NCBI GenBank assembly: GCA_002690445.1
Contig: NZER01000499.1
Coordinates: forward strand, 1 to 21,639
DNA length: 21,639 nucleotides
Source of the DNA: Candidatus Pacearchaeota archaeon
GTDB taxonomy: Archaea; Nanoarchaeota; Nanoarchaeia; Pacearchaeales; GW2011-AR1
Direction of reading: 5' to 3'
Shown: piece after piece, positions 7,702-14,801 of the stretch
Layout: the number at the start of each line of letters is the position of its first letter
Numbering within the stretch: position 1 is the first letter of the stretch
Notes under the pieces: generated by a model
Told to the model about the DNA's origin: nothing
The model's database searches: none
Seen by the model: only the letters and a program-made list of their open reading frames with translations
Translations under genes and position numbers: made by a program

Positions 7702-9153
7702 CTATCCGAACATCAAGAGGATCTCGTCCGCTCCGCTGCTGGTGCCTTCGCATCGCCCAGAGAGATCGAGCGTGACCTCCTCCGAGCCACGATCCAGGCT
7801 CATGTCTTCGGTTCTCATGCGAGGCGCACACCATCCGAACATGCTGCCCTCGGTCTGCCCGCACACCACCGCGACGGTGATCTGCTGGGATGAAGCCCCG
7901 GCGATGTCGGTGGTTTGGAACGCCTGCATCGCCGCCTTCATATTGGACTCGTAGAGCGTCCAGCCGCTGAGCGTGGCAGTCACCTCGCGCGGGCTCATCA
8001 CATAGCCGCCAACCTTGTAGGTGTCGCCCATGATGTCCTCGCGGTAGGCAAGACCGAAGCCGCAATCGAGGGTTGTGTTGTTCACCTGCAACTCGACCCC
8101 GGTGGTGCCGCCGTAGGTGGAGAACATGATCGATCCGCTGGTCGCCGGGACGGGGTCGCCCGCATAGGTGCCGGTCGGTCGATACGGCGTGACCGTAGAG
8201 CCCACCGCCCAGGCTGTGCCGGGGTCGGACGTTCCCAACTGGCCTCGCGTGACCGTCCATGTGGTGCCAGAGATCGCCGTCACCTTGACCGTCTCTGCGG
8301 TGGTGGCACCGTCGTCAAGGGTCCAATAGGTGTTCACCAGATCGCCCGCTGAGGCCAGCCCGTCGTTGACGATCAGCGATGTCACGCCCGTCTCAAGCTG
8401 CGTGGCGACCTCAGTCTGGAAGAGCCGATCGTGTCGTCGGGCGGTGCCAGAGATGGACACCTTGGCAGCGTCCTCGCCGCCCATCGTGATCGAGGTGCTG
8501 CCAGGAGTCCAGCCACCGAGCCTGTCCGCGCTGTTATTGTTCAGCATCCACAAACACAGGCTGTCCTCGTCCGTGTCGCGGGTGTCTGAGGGCTTGTAGG
8601 CAATGGCTCCCTTAACGTTGGCATTGACGGGTGGCGAAAAGCTCAAGGGGGGCTCGACAAAAAGTTGGTCGCTGGGTGCGTTGATGCTAACGATCCGACG
8701 CATCTCGTACAGTTCCGAAGTGGCAGTAGTCTCCACGATCACGGCGTCGCCAACCTGGAAGCCAGAAGTTGACCCAACGTCAAGAAGAACGGTAGTGCTG
8801 GATCCTCCGCAAGTGGTGGTAGTCCCGCTGCGATCGACCTTCGTCCAGCCGCTGGTCGTCAACGTCTCGTCAATGTCTGGCGCTGTCGTTCGCGTGCCTG
8901 ACGGCATCACATAGCCGTCAATGCTGCCCTCGGCTGTGCGCTTCTGAGCTATGCCGGGAACTGCCGTGGCGGTCCCGAAGTGGTCCTCTCGCGGGGTGTA
9001 GGTGATGGTGCCGCCCGCGCTGCCGCCGATTGCGCGGATCGCGTCTGCGGCCTCCGGGTAGCTCTCGCCCGCCGCGTCTGCGATCTCAAAAGAGGACTGC
9101 GCCGCCGCAAATACGACGAGGTCGCGCCCGATGTCTACTTTTGGTCCGGTCAT
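7702..9153 (-). CDS. Major tail (tube) protein, 483 aa
   Basis: The 483-aa product is beta-rich throughout and precedes the chaperones and tape measure, the standard place of the tail tube gene. The N-terminus (KVDIGRDLVVFAAAQSSFEI) and C-terminus (EEVTLDLSGRCEGTSSGADE) look like tube-fold edges. It is longer than many tube proteins (often 150-350 aa, family knowledge), apparently because two beta modules are embedded. One is near residues 115-180 (LLDVGSTSGFQVGDAVIV) and one near 255-325 (TVKVTAISGTTWTVTRGQLG, then WAVGSTVTPY). The start is ATG 9151-9153 with AGGAG overlapping the TAG of the upstream gene (TAGGAG). Tail tube is the best reading; a sheath is unlikely because no contractile-tail baseplate genes are seen. 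Confidence 0.8.
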   Translation of the reverse strand: MTGPKVDIGRDLVVFAAAQSSFEIADAAGESYPEAADAIRAIGGSAGGTITYTPREDHFGTATAVPGIAQKRTAEGSIDGYVMPSGTRTTAPDIDETLTTSGWTKVDRSGTTTTCGGSSTTVLLDVGSTSGFQVGDAVIVETTATSELYEMRRIVSINAPSDQLFVEPPLSFSPPVNANVKGAIAYKPSDTRDTDEDSLCLWMLNNNSADRLGGWTPGSTSITMGGEDAAKVSISGTARRHDRLFQTEVATQLETGVTSLIVNDGLASAGDLVNTYWTLDDGATTAETVKVTAISGTTWTVTRGQLGTSDPGTAWAVGSTVTPYRPTGTYAGDPVPATSGSIMFSTYGGTTGVELQVNNTTLDCGFGLAYREDIMGDTYKVGGYVMSPREVTATLSGWTLYESNMKAAMQAFQTTDIAGASSQQITVAVVCGQTEGSMFGWCAPRMRTEDMSLDRGSEEVTLDLSGRCEGTSSGADEILLMFG

Positions 9154-9165
9154 CTTCTCGCTCTC

Positions 9166-9687
9166 CTAATAGGATTCACTTGTGCGGATTGTCAGGTCGG
9201 TCAGCAGGGCCACGTTGGGAACGGCTAAGCCGGGATCCGCTCCCGGCGTTTGCGCGTCAACCGTAGCACGGATCACGCCGCTGCTTTGCCCCAAGGTCCA
9301 GCCTTGAGATCCGGCCCCGGTTCGCCTCTGCATGATGGTCTTGATCGCGTCGCCATAACGCCAGAGAGCGGTCACAACGTCAACCTCGTTTCCGTCGATG
9401 TTGGCATCCAGCACAACGAGTGCCAACTGCAAGCGGACATCGTAGAACCGGGAGTTCGCCTCGACCTCGCCGCTGGTGCTGTCCACGGTGATGGATAGGT
9501 AGGGGAAGGCGTTAGCCTGGGCGGCGCGGTGGTACCACTGCTCGACGGTGGCAACGTCTGGGAGGTTCGCTGTGGTGATGCCCAGCGCAGTGCGGAGGGC
9601 TGGCAGAGTCTCGGCGTTGAGCCCGGTGGAGCCGTCTGTGAGGTAGCTGTTGAGGGCATCGATCGCGCGCTCGGTGAAGGTCGCCAC
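9166..9687 (-). CDS. Tail terminator / tail completion-like protein, 173 aa
   Basis: This 173-aa alpha/beta protein lies immediately before the tail tube gene, where siphophages encode the tail terminator (lambda U-like) that caps the tube and joins the head. The middle (FPYLSITVDS, then SRFYDVRLQLALVVLDANID, then VDVVTALWRYGDAIKTIM) has the strand-strand-helix pattern of such proteins. It starts with GTG at 9685-9687, preceded by AAGGTGA that overlaps the TGA of the upstream gene, so translation is coupled. An ATG a few bases upstream is in another frame. The function is inferred mainly from gene order and fold-like pattern. Confidence 0.65.
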   Translation of the reverse strand: MATFTERAIDALNSYLTDGSTGLNAETLPALRTALGITTANLPDVATVEQWYHRAAQANAFPYLSITVDSTSGEVEANSRFYDVRLQLALVVLDANIDGNEVDVVTALWRYGDAIKTIMQRRTGAGSQGWTLGQSSGVIRATVDAQTPGADPGLAVPNVALLTDLTIRTSESY

Positions 9688-9691
9688 GGCA

Positions 9692-10411
9692 TCACCTTGT
9701 CTTCAGCCGCATCACGCCGCGCCGCATCTTGGCGAAGTCGTAATTGTCAATGAAGATCCCATCAATGCCGCCACGCTTGCGGGCCTTGACGATGTAGACC
9801 TGGAACAGTTGGGCTATGGCTGTGCCCAGCGGGACCGCGCCGCCCTTGCCGACCCGCTTGAGGTCGGTGTCGTGGACGCTGGGATCGAAGCGCACAGGCG
9901 GGCGCGGCTTGCGCTGCTTGCGGTAGGCCGGGCCGGTCGCGTTCTGATGCGCCTCAGCGTATGCGCCGATCTCGCTGCCGGGATCGATGCCCACCTCAAG
10001 GGTGCCCGGCCCACGCTTGCCCCTGCGCCCACCGATAGATCCCGAGCCGCCCTTTACAAGCGACCCTCGGAGTGCCCCGGTTGCCACAAGGATCGGACGA
10101 CCCGGGAAGTTCTTCTGCTTCCACGCTGCATACTTGGGCGAGAGGCCGGGCCATCTGGCTCCGGTCTGCTTGCCCTGCGTGCGGAAGTGATCATGCTCGT
10201 GCTTGCGGAAGATGCGGACGACATCATCGAAGACCGGGCCGAAGTCGTCGATCAGATCGGCCCACTTCTCAAAGCCCATCCTGATCGCCTGCCCGCTCGG
10301 CTCCATGGTCATGGTGATCGAGCCACCACGCGCGCCACCCGTGCGCCGAGCCTGGGACATCAGCGAGGACAGGTTGCCCAGACCCGAGCCGCGGCGAGAG
10401 GTGAGCGCCAT
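9692..10411 (-). CDS. Virion morphogenesis / tail completion protein (Mu gpG-like, PF05069 type), 239 aa
   Basis: The central part has the family's characteristic blocks: HFRTQGKQTGARWPGLSPKY (about 76-95) followed by an aligned W-K-Q-K, then RPILVATGALRGSLV (about 105-119). These WP-x-LS-x-x-YA and ILxxTGxLxxS motifs define the phage virion morphogenesis / HK97-gp10-like tail-joining group. The protein is strongly basic in the C-terminal half (RKQRKPRPP, KARKRGG) and has a Gly/Ser/Arg-rich N-terminus of about 35 residues. It probably acts at the head-tail junction. The ATG at 10409-10411 shares its A with the TGA stop of the upstream gene (TGATG), indicating coupling. The family is confident; whether it acts on the tail end or the connector is not decided by sequence. 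Confidence 0.82.
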   Translation of the reverse strand: MALTSRRGSGLGNLSSLMSQARRTGGARGGSITMTMEPSGQAIRMGFEKWADLIDDFGPVFDDVVRIFRKHEHDHFRTQGKQTGARWPGLSPKYAAWKQKNFPGRPILVATGALRGSLVKGGSGSIGGRRGKRGPGTLEVGIDPGSEIGAYAEAHQNATGPAYRKQRKPRPPVRFDPSVHDTDLKRVGKGGAVPLGTAIAQLFQVYIVKARKRGGIDGIFIDNYDFAKMRRGVMRLKTR

Positions 10412-10905
10412 CAGAGATCCGAGTTATCCGGCCAGACGGGAACGGCCGCATAGGGCACATCGTCGCCGCCGGGCGCTGGGTCCCAGTCGGGATCCTTGGC
10501 TCGCGTCCAGTGGCTGCCGATGCGGGAGTCGGTGCTGCCCTTGTCTGCGGTCGCGCCGTTGTCCAGCAGCATGATGCGGATCGTCGGCAGGCTCTCGATC
10601 ATCGAGTCAGCCAAGGCGAGGAGCGCAGGCGCGGTGCTTTCTGCGTTGACTCCGATGCTGCCCTTGGCCAGCAGCACCTCGCCCGACGTGATCATCATCT
10701 CACAGCGCTGCGCCCAGGCGTCGGCCACTGTGGATGCGGTGATGCTGCTGCTGATACCGTTCGCCAAGAGAGCCGCGCGGACCCGGTCATAAGCGCCGGT
10801 CCAGATCACGGTTGCTTGCGTGCTGGTAGGTGTGCTGCTGCTGGTCAGGGTGCCAAGCTGGGGAGCCATTGAGGTGGCCGTGGCAAGGTCTGCATTGTAG
10901 GCCAC
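10411..10905 (-). CDS. Putative head-tail connector/adaptor protein, 164 aa
   Basis: The 164-aa protein begins with a Thr/Ser/Ala-rich segment of about 30 residues. A helical core follows (AYDRVRAALLANGI, AWAQRCEMMITSGEVLLA, APALLALADSMIESLPTI). The C-terminus is a Pro/Asp/Trp-rich tail (DPDWDPAPGGDDVPYAA). The helical core and its place between the capsid cluster and the gpG-like gene fit a head-completion adaptor that sits under the portal. I do not recognise a specific family, so this is inference from context. It starts with GTG at 10903-10905 with AGGGG upstream, right after the TAG of the 58-aa gene. Confidence 0.6.
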   Translation of the reverse strand: MAYNADLATATSMAPQLGTLTSSSTPTSTQATVIWTGAYDRVRAALLANGISSSITASTVADAWAQRCEMMITSGEVLLAKGSIGVNAESTAPALLALADSMIESLPTIRIMLLDNGATADKGSTDSRIGSHWTRAKDPDWDPAPGGDDVPYAAVPVWPDNSDL

Positions 10906-10914
10906 AGCGATCCC

Positions 10915-11091
10915 CTACTCTTCTGCGGCCTTGGCCTTCTTCTTCGCGGCCTTCTTCTCAGCGGCCACAGGTGCCGCACAACGGCGCGCGACCAGCTTGG
11001 CGGCGCTGCGCTCGCTGGGCTCGTCGAAAACGTCGCCAGGAGCCAGGGAGGCACCACCATGGGACAGTTTGCAGAGGGCCTTGAGCTTCAC
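10915..11091 (-). CDS. Small head-tail region protein with lysine-rich tail, 58 aa
   Basis: This short gene encodes a product starting MKLKALCKLSHGGASLAPGD, followed by VFDEPSERSAAKLVARRCA and a Lys/Ala-rich end (EKKAAKKKAKAAEE). The pattern K-x-L..HGG..L-x-P-G-D-V-F followed by A-x-x-L-V-x-R is common to small proteins encoded in head-tail joining clusters of many phages. Its exact role is unknown to me. The start is GTG at 11089-11091, with GGAGG seven bases upstream. It overlaps the TGA of the preceding gene as GTGA, strong evidence for this start. The basic tail could contact DNA or acidic partners, which is speculation. Confidence 0.75.
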   Translation of the reverse strand: MKLKALCKLSHGGASLAPGDVFDEPSERSAAKLVARRCAAPVAAEKKAAKKKAKAAEE

Positions 11092-11450
11092 GCGCCCGCC
11101 TCCAGTTCGCCGATGCGCTCCTCGATTGCATCCAGGGCACCCTTGCGGGCCTCTGCACTGTGCATCGCCTTGAGTGCGCTCACGTCGTCCACGCCAGCCA
11201 GGGCCGCAGGCATTGCCTTGATGGTCACATGCTTGATCGTGGCAGGATCTGCGGGGTTGAATCCACCGCGCGCGCTGACTCGCACGGCCTCGGGCTCTGG
11301 ACGTGCGGCAGGCTTGGCCTTGACCACCTCAACCAGCACACCCACTGCGCACAGTGAGTCGGCGTCGCAGCCAGCCGGGGCGAGTGCCCCGGCCTTGTAG
11401 CGTCGTCCGCTGTGGATCAATTCCTGACCCTCTGCGACTTCGTAACTCAT
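11088..11450 (-). CDS. Hypothetical head-region protein, 120 aa
   Basis: The 120-aa product has an N-terminal beta-like segment (MSYEVAEGQELIHSGRRYKA, Gly/Ala/Leu), two Cys in the early part, and a Lys/Pro/Arg-rich linker. It ends in helices (VSALKAMHSAEARKGALDAI, then EERIGELE). The first 40 residues resemble the short beta motif of small head-tail proteins (E-x-I..G-R-x-Y-x-x-G), comparable with its 58-aa downstream neighbour. The function is not recognised. It starts at ATG 11448-11450 with AGGAG eight bases upstream and ends in GTGA overlapping the next gene. Its position between decoration and connector genes suggests a virion assembly role. Confidence 0.7.
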   Translation of the reverse strand: MSYEVAEGQELIHSGRRYKAGALAPAGCDADSLCAVGVLVEVVKAKPAARPEPEAVRVSARGGFNPADPATIKHVTIKAMPAALAGVDDVSALKAMHSAEARKGALDAIEERIGELEAGA

Positions 11451-11473
11451 AGGGGCGCTCCTACTTGTTCAGG

Positions 11474-11821
11474 TTAAGCGAAACTGAGGAGGCCCATCGA
11501 GTGCCAGATGACGCCGTCGCACATGAATACGCCCCACTTGCCGGTTCCAATGGTTTCCTTCGTAGCCCCATCGGCATCTCTGACCACAATGTTCTCTGAG
11601 GCTCCAGTGGTGTTCTTGACGACGTAGAACAAGCCCTGACTTGCCCCTACAGCGGGGAGGTCGAGATTGTTGCCGCCGTTGGGATCGAGTAGTTGGAACT
11701 GCGCGTCCTGCGGCAGCAGGGTCTTGGTCCCAGACATCGTCTCGACGTTGTGCCCGAGGCGCACGCGCAGGCCGTTGGCGGGGTTGACCGCAACGCCTTG
11801 GAATAGAAGAGTCTCGGCCAT
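11474..11821 (-). CDS. Capsid decoration / head-fibre-type beta protein, 115 aa
   Basis: The 115-aa product is almost wholly beta-patterned. It has GTKTLLPQDAQFQLLDPNGG (about 31-50), N-L-D-L-P, then GLFYVVKNTTGASENIVVRD and KWGVFMCDGVIWHSM. The series L-D-P..L-P-A..G..F-x-V-x-N-T-T-G..E..I-V-x-D, then F-x-C-D-G-x-x-W, is a pattern seen in phage head decoration or head-fibre proteins. Placement just after the major capsid gene fits that role. The start is ATG 11819-11821 with AGGGGG upstream and the capsid gene TAG nine bases before. A role in stabilising or decorating the capsid is inferred. Confidence 0.65.
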   Translation of the reverse strand: MAETLLFQGVAVNPANGLRVRLGHNVETMSGTKTLLPQDAQFQLLDPNGGNNLDLPAVGASQGLFYVVKNTTGASENIVVRDADGATKETIGTGKWGVFMCDGVIWHSMGLLSFA

Positions 11822-11830
11822 GTCAGCCCC

Positions 11831-12787
11831 CTACGAAACGACGGTGGAGTACAGGTAGCCCAGCTTGACGGTGGGAGCAGACATCTGATCGTTCCACAGC
11901 ATGTCGATTTGCTCGACATACGGCGTAGGCTCCCAGCGCCGCACGGCTCCGTCTGTGCTGCCTGCGAAGCGGAAGCGCTGCAAGCAACTCTGTGGAGTCA
12001 TGGCTGCCGGGCTGCTCTTGATGTGGGCGAACAGGCAGAACTTGCCCCAGATGAAGGCGTTGGTTTCCGTCTGGCCCTCGACTGCGGTGTTGCCCACAGC
12101 CTTGCCCACCCAAATGGTGTCAACGTCCAGGGCTCGCGCGAGGTCGTCGTTGGTGAGGATGCCGACCGTGTTGGCGGTGCGGCTAGACCATTCGAGGATG
12201 AGCGGGTGAGATCTCAGGTTTTTGTAGACCTCATAGCCCATGATGGCGGTGTTGGGAGCCTCGCCGCTGTTGGTGATGATCGTGTCGCGCGCGTCTTGCG
12301 CCTTGCTGATCGGGTCGCTCGCTGCGTTGTCCCACTGGTCAGAGCCAGAGAGTGCGGCAGTGTAGCCCGAGAATACCGACGTGCTGAAGGCCAGCGCGGC
12401 AGCAGTGCGCTCACGGTGAATCAGACACTCGCGCGCCAGCACTGCGGCGTTGGCTTTGCGGAGGTCGAGCCCGTTGCCTTGGGCATACTCTGCGCTGCTC
12501 TTGTTTATCTTCACGCCCAGGCCGTTCACGTTGACATCCCAGCCGGTCACCTTGCTGATCGAGGTGCTGATCTGAAGCGGCGCGTCTTGCCCGTCAGCGA
12601 TGATCAGATCGTGGCCCGGAGACTGCGACGCGAAGCCGCCCGCGATGTCGTAAAACTTGCCGCCCTTCGTTGCCACGTCCACGCTTGGGAAGATCCCGTC
12701 AGCGATGAAGCTGCCGAGCGACGGGCCCAGCAACCGGGTGTAGTTGGTGAGCATCCGGTCATTGACGAGGCCTTGAATGTTGACCAT
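11831..12787 (-). CDS. Major capsid protein, 318 aa
   Basis: The 318-aa product lies directly after the protease/scaffold and decoration genes. The N-terminus (VNDRMLTNYTRLLG, then IADGIFPSVDVATKGGKFYD) has the I-x-P-x-V-x-V..G-K-F/Y-x-x signature of one group of phage major capsid proteins. A long helix-like region follows (NGLDLRKANAAVLARECLIH, corresponding to a capsid spine helix). The C-terminal half (NTAIMGYEVYKNLRSHPLIL, ALDVDTIWVGKAV, then beta-rich to the end) also fits. An HK97-type fold is inferred because all known tailed-phage capsids have it. No obvious N-terminal delta domain is present, consistent with a separate nested scaffold. The start is ATG 12785-12787 with AGGAG upstream. 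Confidence 0.85.
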   Translation of the reverse strand: MVNIQGLVNDRMLTNYTRLLGPSLGSFIADGIFPSVDVATKGGKFYDIAGGFASQSPGHDLIIADGQDAPLQISTSISKVTGWDVNVNGLGVKINKSSAEYAQGNGLDLRKANAAVLARECLIHRERTAAALAFSTSVFSGYTAALSGSDQWDNAASDPISKAQDARDTIITNSGEAPNTAIMGYEVYKNLRSHPLILEWSSRTANTVGILTNDDLARALDVDTIWVGKAVGNTAVEGQTETNAFIWGKFCLFAHIKSSPAAMTPQSCLQRFRFAGSTDGAVRRWEPTPYVEQIDMLWNDQMSAPTVKLGYLYSTVVS

Positions 12788-12814
12788 GGGTCTATTCTCC
12801 TTGCGCCGCTATGG

Positions 12815-13201
12815 CTAGGTGGTTTCGAGGTAAGAGGGAGCCCACAGGAACGAGCCGACATCGCCGCTAGCGTGAGTTTCGAGGGCGACGCCAAAGGCGT
12901 AGTCACCATCCCCAGCGTTCACAGCCTTTCCGGCCGAGTCAGACGCAGCCAGAGCGCCCGCGGTGCATGTGCCGCCGCAGGCCACCTTGATCATCCCGCC
13001 GACTTGCACCGGTACATATACCGTCTGGGTGCCGCTGCCGTCCGCGACGTCGTTCGTCAGCGCGCCGATGGCGAGGTCTCCCGCGCCTGCGAGGTCGAGA
13101 TCGTCGTCACCGTTGGGCTTGACAAGCAGCCATTCCGAAGACGAGAGGTCGGCGTTGGTCTGCCGCGTGATGATGAGGGTCGGGTTGCTTGGAGTTGACA
13201 T
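12815..13201 (-). CDS. Capsid decoration protein, DUF2190-like, 128 aa
   Basis: The 128-aa product is Gly/Ala/Asp-rich. The core VPVQVGGMIKVACGGTCTAG (about 63-82), then A-L-A-A-S-D-S-A-G-K-A-V and FGVALETHASGDVGSFLW (about 103-120), fits the DUF2190-type small capsid (decoration) proteins, which have a similar G-x-V-x-V..A-G..V..D..G-R/K-A-V..G-x-A-L-E-A order. This family is often found between Mu-like protease and capsid genes, as here. It starts at ATG 13199-13201 with AGGAG, next to the TAG of the protease gene. The role, stabilising the expanded capsid, is family inference. Confidence 0.7.
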   Translation of the reverse strand: MSTPSNPTLIITRQTNADLSSSEWLLVKPNGDDDLDLAGAGDLAIGALTNDVADGSGTQTVYVPVQVGGMIKVACGGTCTAGALAASDSAGKAVNAGDGDYAFGVALETHASGDVGSFLWAPSYLETT

Positions 13202-13210
13202 CGCGCGCTC

Positions 13211-13735
13211 CTACTGGTCGATGCTCTCGGCTTCGTAGGCCGCGAGCTTGGTGGGGTCAGCGAGGACCGTAGACATCGCCTGAGAATAGGCGGCGGCTTC
13301 GGTGAGGTTGGTGTCCTTGTGGATCTTCTCTGCCAGGGCTTCCACCTCGGCCTCGATCGCTCCGAGCGGGGTGCCCGTGGCAGGTGCGTCGGCTTCGGCA
13401 GTCTCGCGACCGACCGGCAAGCGGCCCTCTGCAAAGATGCGGTTAGCCTTCTCCTCACCCAGCGTCTGGCATACCTGCCAGTAGTCCTCACGCTCGGCAG
13501 GAGCGATCCGGCCGATGGTGCAGGCACTGTCCAGGGCGCGGACCTTCTCGCGCTCTTCGAGCAGCGTGTTCCGGTCGCGCAGGCCCTCGACCTCTTTTGT
13601 AGCCGTCTCCAGCGTCTCCGTGAGCACCGTCACCTTATCGGCTTCGGTCTGGAGTCGCCGCACCTCAGCGAGAAGCTCGGGTGCCTCTGTGGGCAGCCCT
13701 GTGGCCTCTGCCAGCTTGACGAGAATATCGGTCAT
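13211..13735 (-). CDS. Nested scaffold protein from internal in-frame start, 174 aa
   Basis: Met355 of the protease gene (ATG at 13733-13735) is preceded by AGGAGA at 13744-13749, eight bases away, a ribosome site as good as those of the full genes here. The product would begin MTDILVKLAEATGLPTEAPE and consist of the coiled-coil region (KVTVLTETLETATKEVEGLR, then NTLLEEREKVRALD) and a helical C-terminus. Family knowledge: in Mu the scaffold gpZ, and in lambda Nu3, is made from an in-frame start inside the protease gene. The same design is inferred here. It would fill the procapsid and be degraded by the protease. Confidence 0.72.
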   Translation of the reverse strand: MTDILVKLAEATGLPTEAPELLAEVRRLQTEADKVTVLTETLETATKEVEGLRDRNTLLEEREKVRALDSACTIGRIAPAEREDYWQVCQTLGEEKANRIFAEGRLPVGRETAEADAPATGTPLGAIEAEVEALAEKIHKDTNLTEAAAYSQAMSTVLADPTKLAAYEAESIDQ

Positions 13736-14797
13736 CGGGTTGATCTCCTGGGGAGCGGGCACCATCTCGGAGAGGTGGATCCGGCTCGGGGTTGAGTCCG
13801 TAGGCGCGAGCGTAACAGACGGATCGATCGCTTGCATAGCGCAATCAGAAAAAATGGTAGGGCGCGCCATGCTTGGCACGAATGGTTGATTGGTGAGCGT
13901 GGCTCCCACCACCGTCCAGCCTCCCAGCGGTTGCCCGGTTTGCTTGCTGGTAGCAGCAGCGGGCGGGATAAGCTCAGCAGAGATCCCGGCGAACTCTTTC
14001 GCGTTGACTCGCTCTGCACCCTCGGCAGTCCACGAGAACAAGCCCCACAGGCTCACGCCTCCCTTGTCATTGGGGCGCACTTCCACAGCCTTGATCCTGG
14101 CTGCGGCCTTGGTGCTGCCTGGGTCCATGTTGCCAGCGGCAAGCGCGTGATTGTAGCCGACTGGAGCACCGCCCGAGAACCACTCTTCGGTGAGCACCGT
14201 CTCGTAGTTGCGCGCCATCGCGTACACGTCGTCGTCGCTCAACTCGACCTTGCGCGGCTTCGGCCCGGTGTTGCCGTAAAAGGTGCCAGAGCGGACGATC
14301 TCCACCCACGACTCGGGGCCCTCACTCAGCGTCAGAGGCGAGGACCAGAAGCCCTCGGCGTAGTATCTGCGGCTGGTCGGGTTGCCCATACCCCGCCCGC
14401 TGGTCTTGCCCGCGCCTGGGTCCTTGGCCTTCTCCTTGGCCTTCTCCTTGGCCTCGGCCTCCTCGCGCTCCTTGCGCTCGGCCTCAGTCTCTGCGAGATC
14501 CTCGCCCTCTTCGCTCTCCTTGCGCAGCAGGTTGCGGGCCTTGTCTTGCAGGCTCCGCATCTTCTCTGCTGTCAAGCCGGGCGCGGTGCTCTGTGGGATG
14601 CGCCCGATGGCGTTGCGGAGGTGCGGCAGATCCACCGCGCCCTTGCTGTCCCTGTAGGGGAAGTGTCGCAGAGAGCGCGGCTTGGTCTTGCCGTCATCGT
14701 CCTCTTCGCCGCCGGGCGAGATGTACAAGAACGCGCTGTCTGGCAGGTCGTTGACGTAGGCAGTGGTCCAGACTGCAAGGTTGATCTGGTCGGTCAT
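13211..14797 (-). CDS. Mu I-like capsid maturation protease with scaffold C-terminus and DUF6582-like N-terminus, 528 aa
   Basis: There are three parts. Residues about 12-92 (VNDLPDSAFLYISPGG, then RSLRHFPYRDSKGAVDLPHL, then R-N-A-I-G-R-I-P-Q-S) match a DUF6582-like module seen in phage protease genes. A charged Lys/Glu/Ala linker (about 94-130) joins it to the protease core. In the core, PVGYNH (His217) and FAGISAEL (Ser273) match the catalytic His and Ser region of the Mu gpI family, followed by WTVVGATLTNQPFVP. From Met355 a helical coiled-coil scaffold follows. The protein probably cuts scaffold and itself inside the procapsid (family knowledge). It starts at ATG 14795-14797 with AGGAG, four bases after the portal stop. 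Catalytic assignments are inferred from motif position. Confidence 0.85.
   Translation of the reverse strand: MTDQINLAVWTTAYVNDLPDSAFLYISPGGEEDDDGKTKPRSLRHFPYRDSKGAVDLPHLRNAIGRIPQSTAPGLTAEKMRSLQDKARNLLRKESEEGEDLAETEAERKEREEAEAKEKAKEKAKDPGAGKTSGRGMGNPTSRRYYAEGFWSSPLTLSEGPESWVEIVRSGTFYGNTGPKPRKVELSDDDVYAMARNYETVLTEEWFSGGAPVGYNHALAAGNMDPGSTKAAARIKAVEVRPNDKGGVSLWGLFSWTAEGAERVNAKEFAGISAELIPPAAATSKQTGQPLGGWTVVGATLTNQPFVPSMARPTIFSDCAMQAIDPSVTLAPTDSTPSRIHLSEMVPAPQEINPMTDILVKLAEATGLPTEAPELLAEVRRLQTEADKVTVLTETLETATKEVEGLRDRNTLLEEREKVRALDSACTIGRIAPAEREDYWQVCQTLGEEKANRIFAEGRLPVGRETAEADAPATGTPLGAIEAEVEALAEKIHKDTNLTEAAAYSQAMSTVLADPTKLAAYEAESIDQ
13744..13749 (-). promoter_or_regulatory. Internal ribosome binding site for the nested scaffold
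   Basis: AGGAGA on the minus strand, eight bases before the in-frame ATG at 13733-13735, lies inside the coding sequence of the protease gene. It falls at the boundary between the protease core and the coiled-coil scaffold part, where an internal start is expected from Mu-like phages. Confidence 0.7.
14422..14454 (-). repeat. 12-bp tandem repeat (2.75 copies) coding for a K-E-K-A linker
   Basis: Units CCTTGGCCTTCT at 14422-14433 and 14434-14445 are followed by nine further matching bases at 14446-14454. On the coding strand they give the alternating Lys/Glu/Ala linker (about residues 115-125) between the DUF6582-like module and the protease core. Copy number could vary by slippage without breaking frame. 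Confidence 0.85.
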
Positions 14798-14801
14798 GGC
14801 T

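Noticed and set aside
7673..8260. Upstream part of the long minus frame that ends in the chaperone
   Set aside because: It overlaps the tail tube gene in another frame and has repetitive basic composition; the GTG at 7670-7672 with GGAG is the credible start.
11909..13198. Long open frame on the plus strand (429 aa) opposite the capsid genes
   Set aside because: It lies wholly antisense to well-supported capsid and decoration genes, has no ribosome site and shows the composition of a shadow frame in GC-rich DNA.
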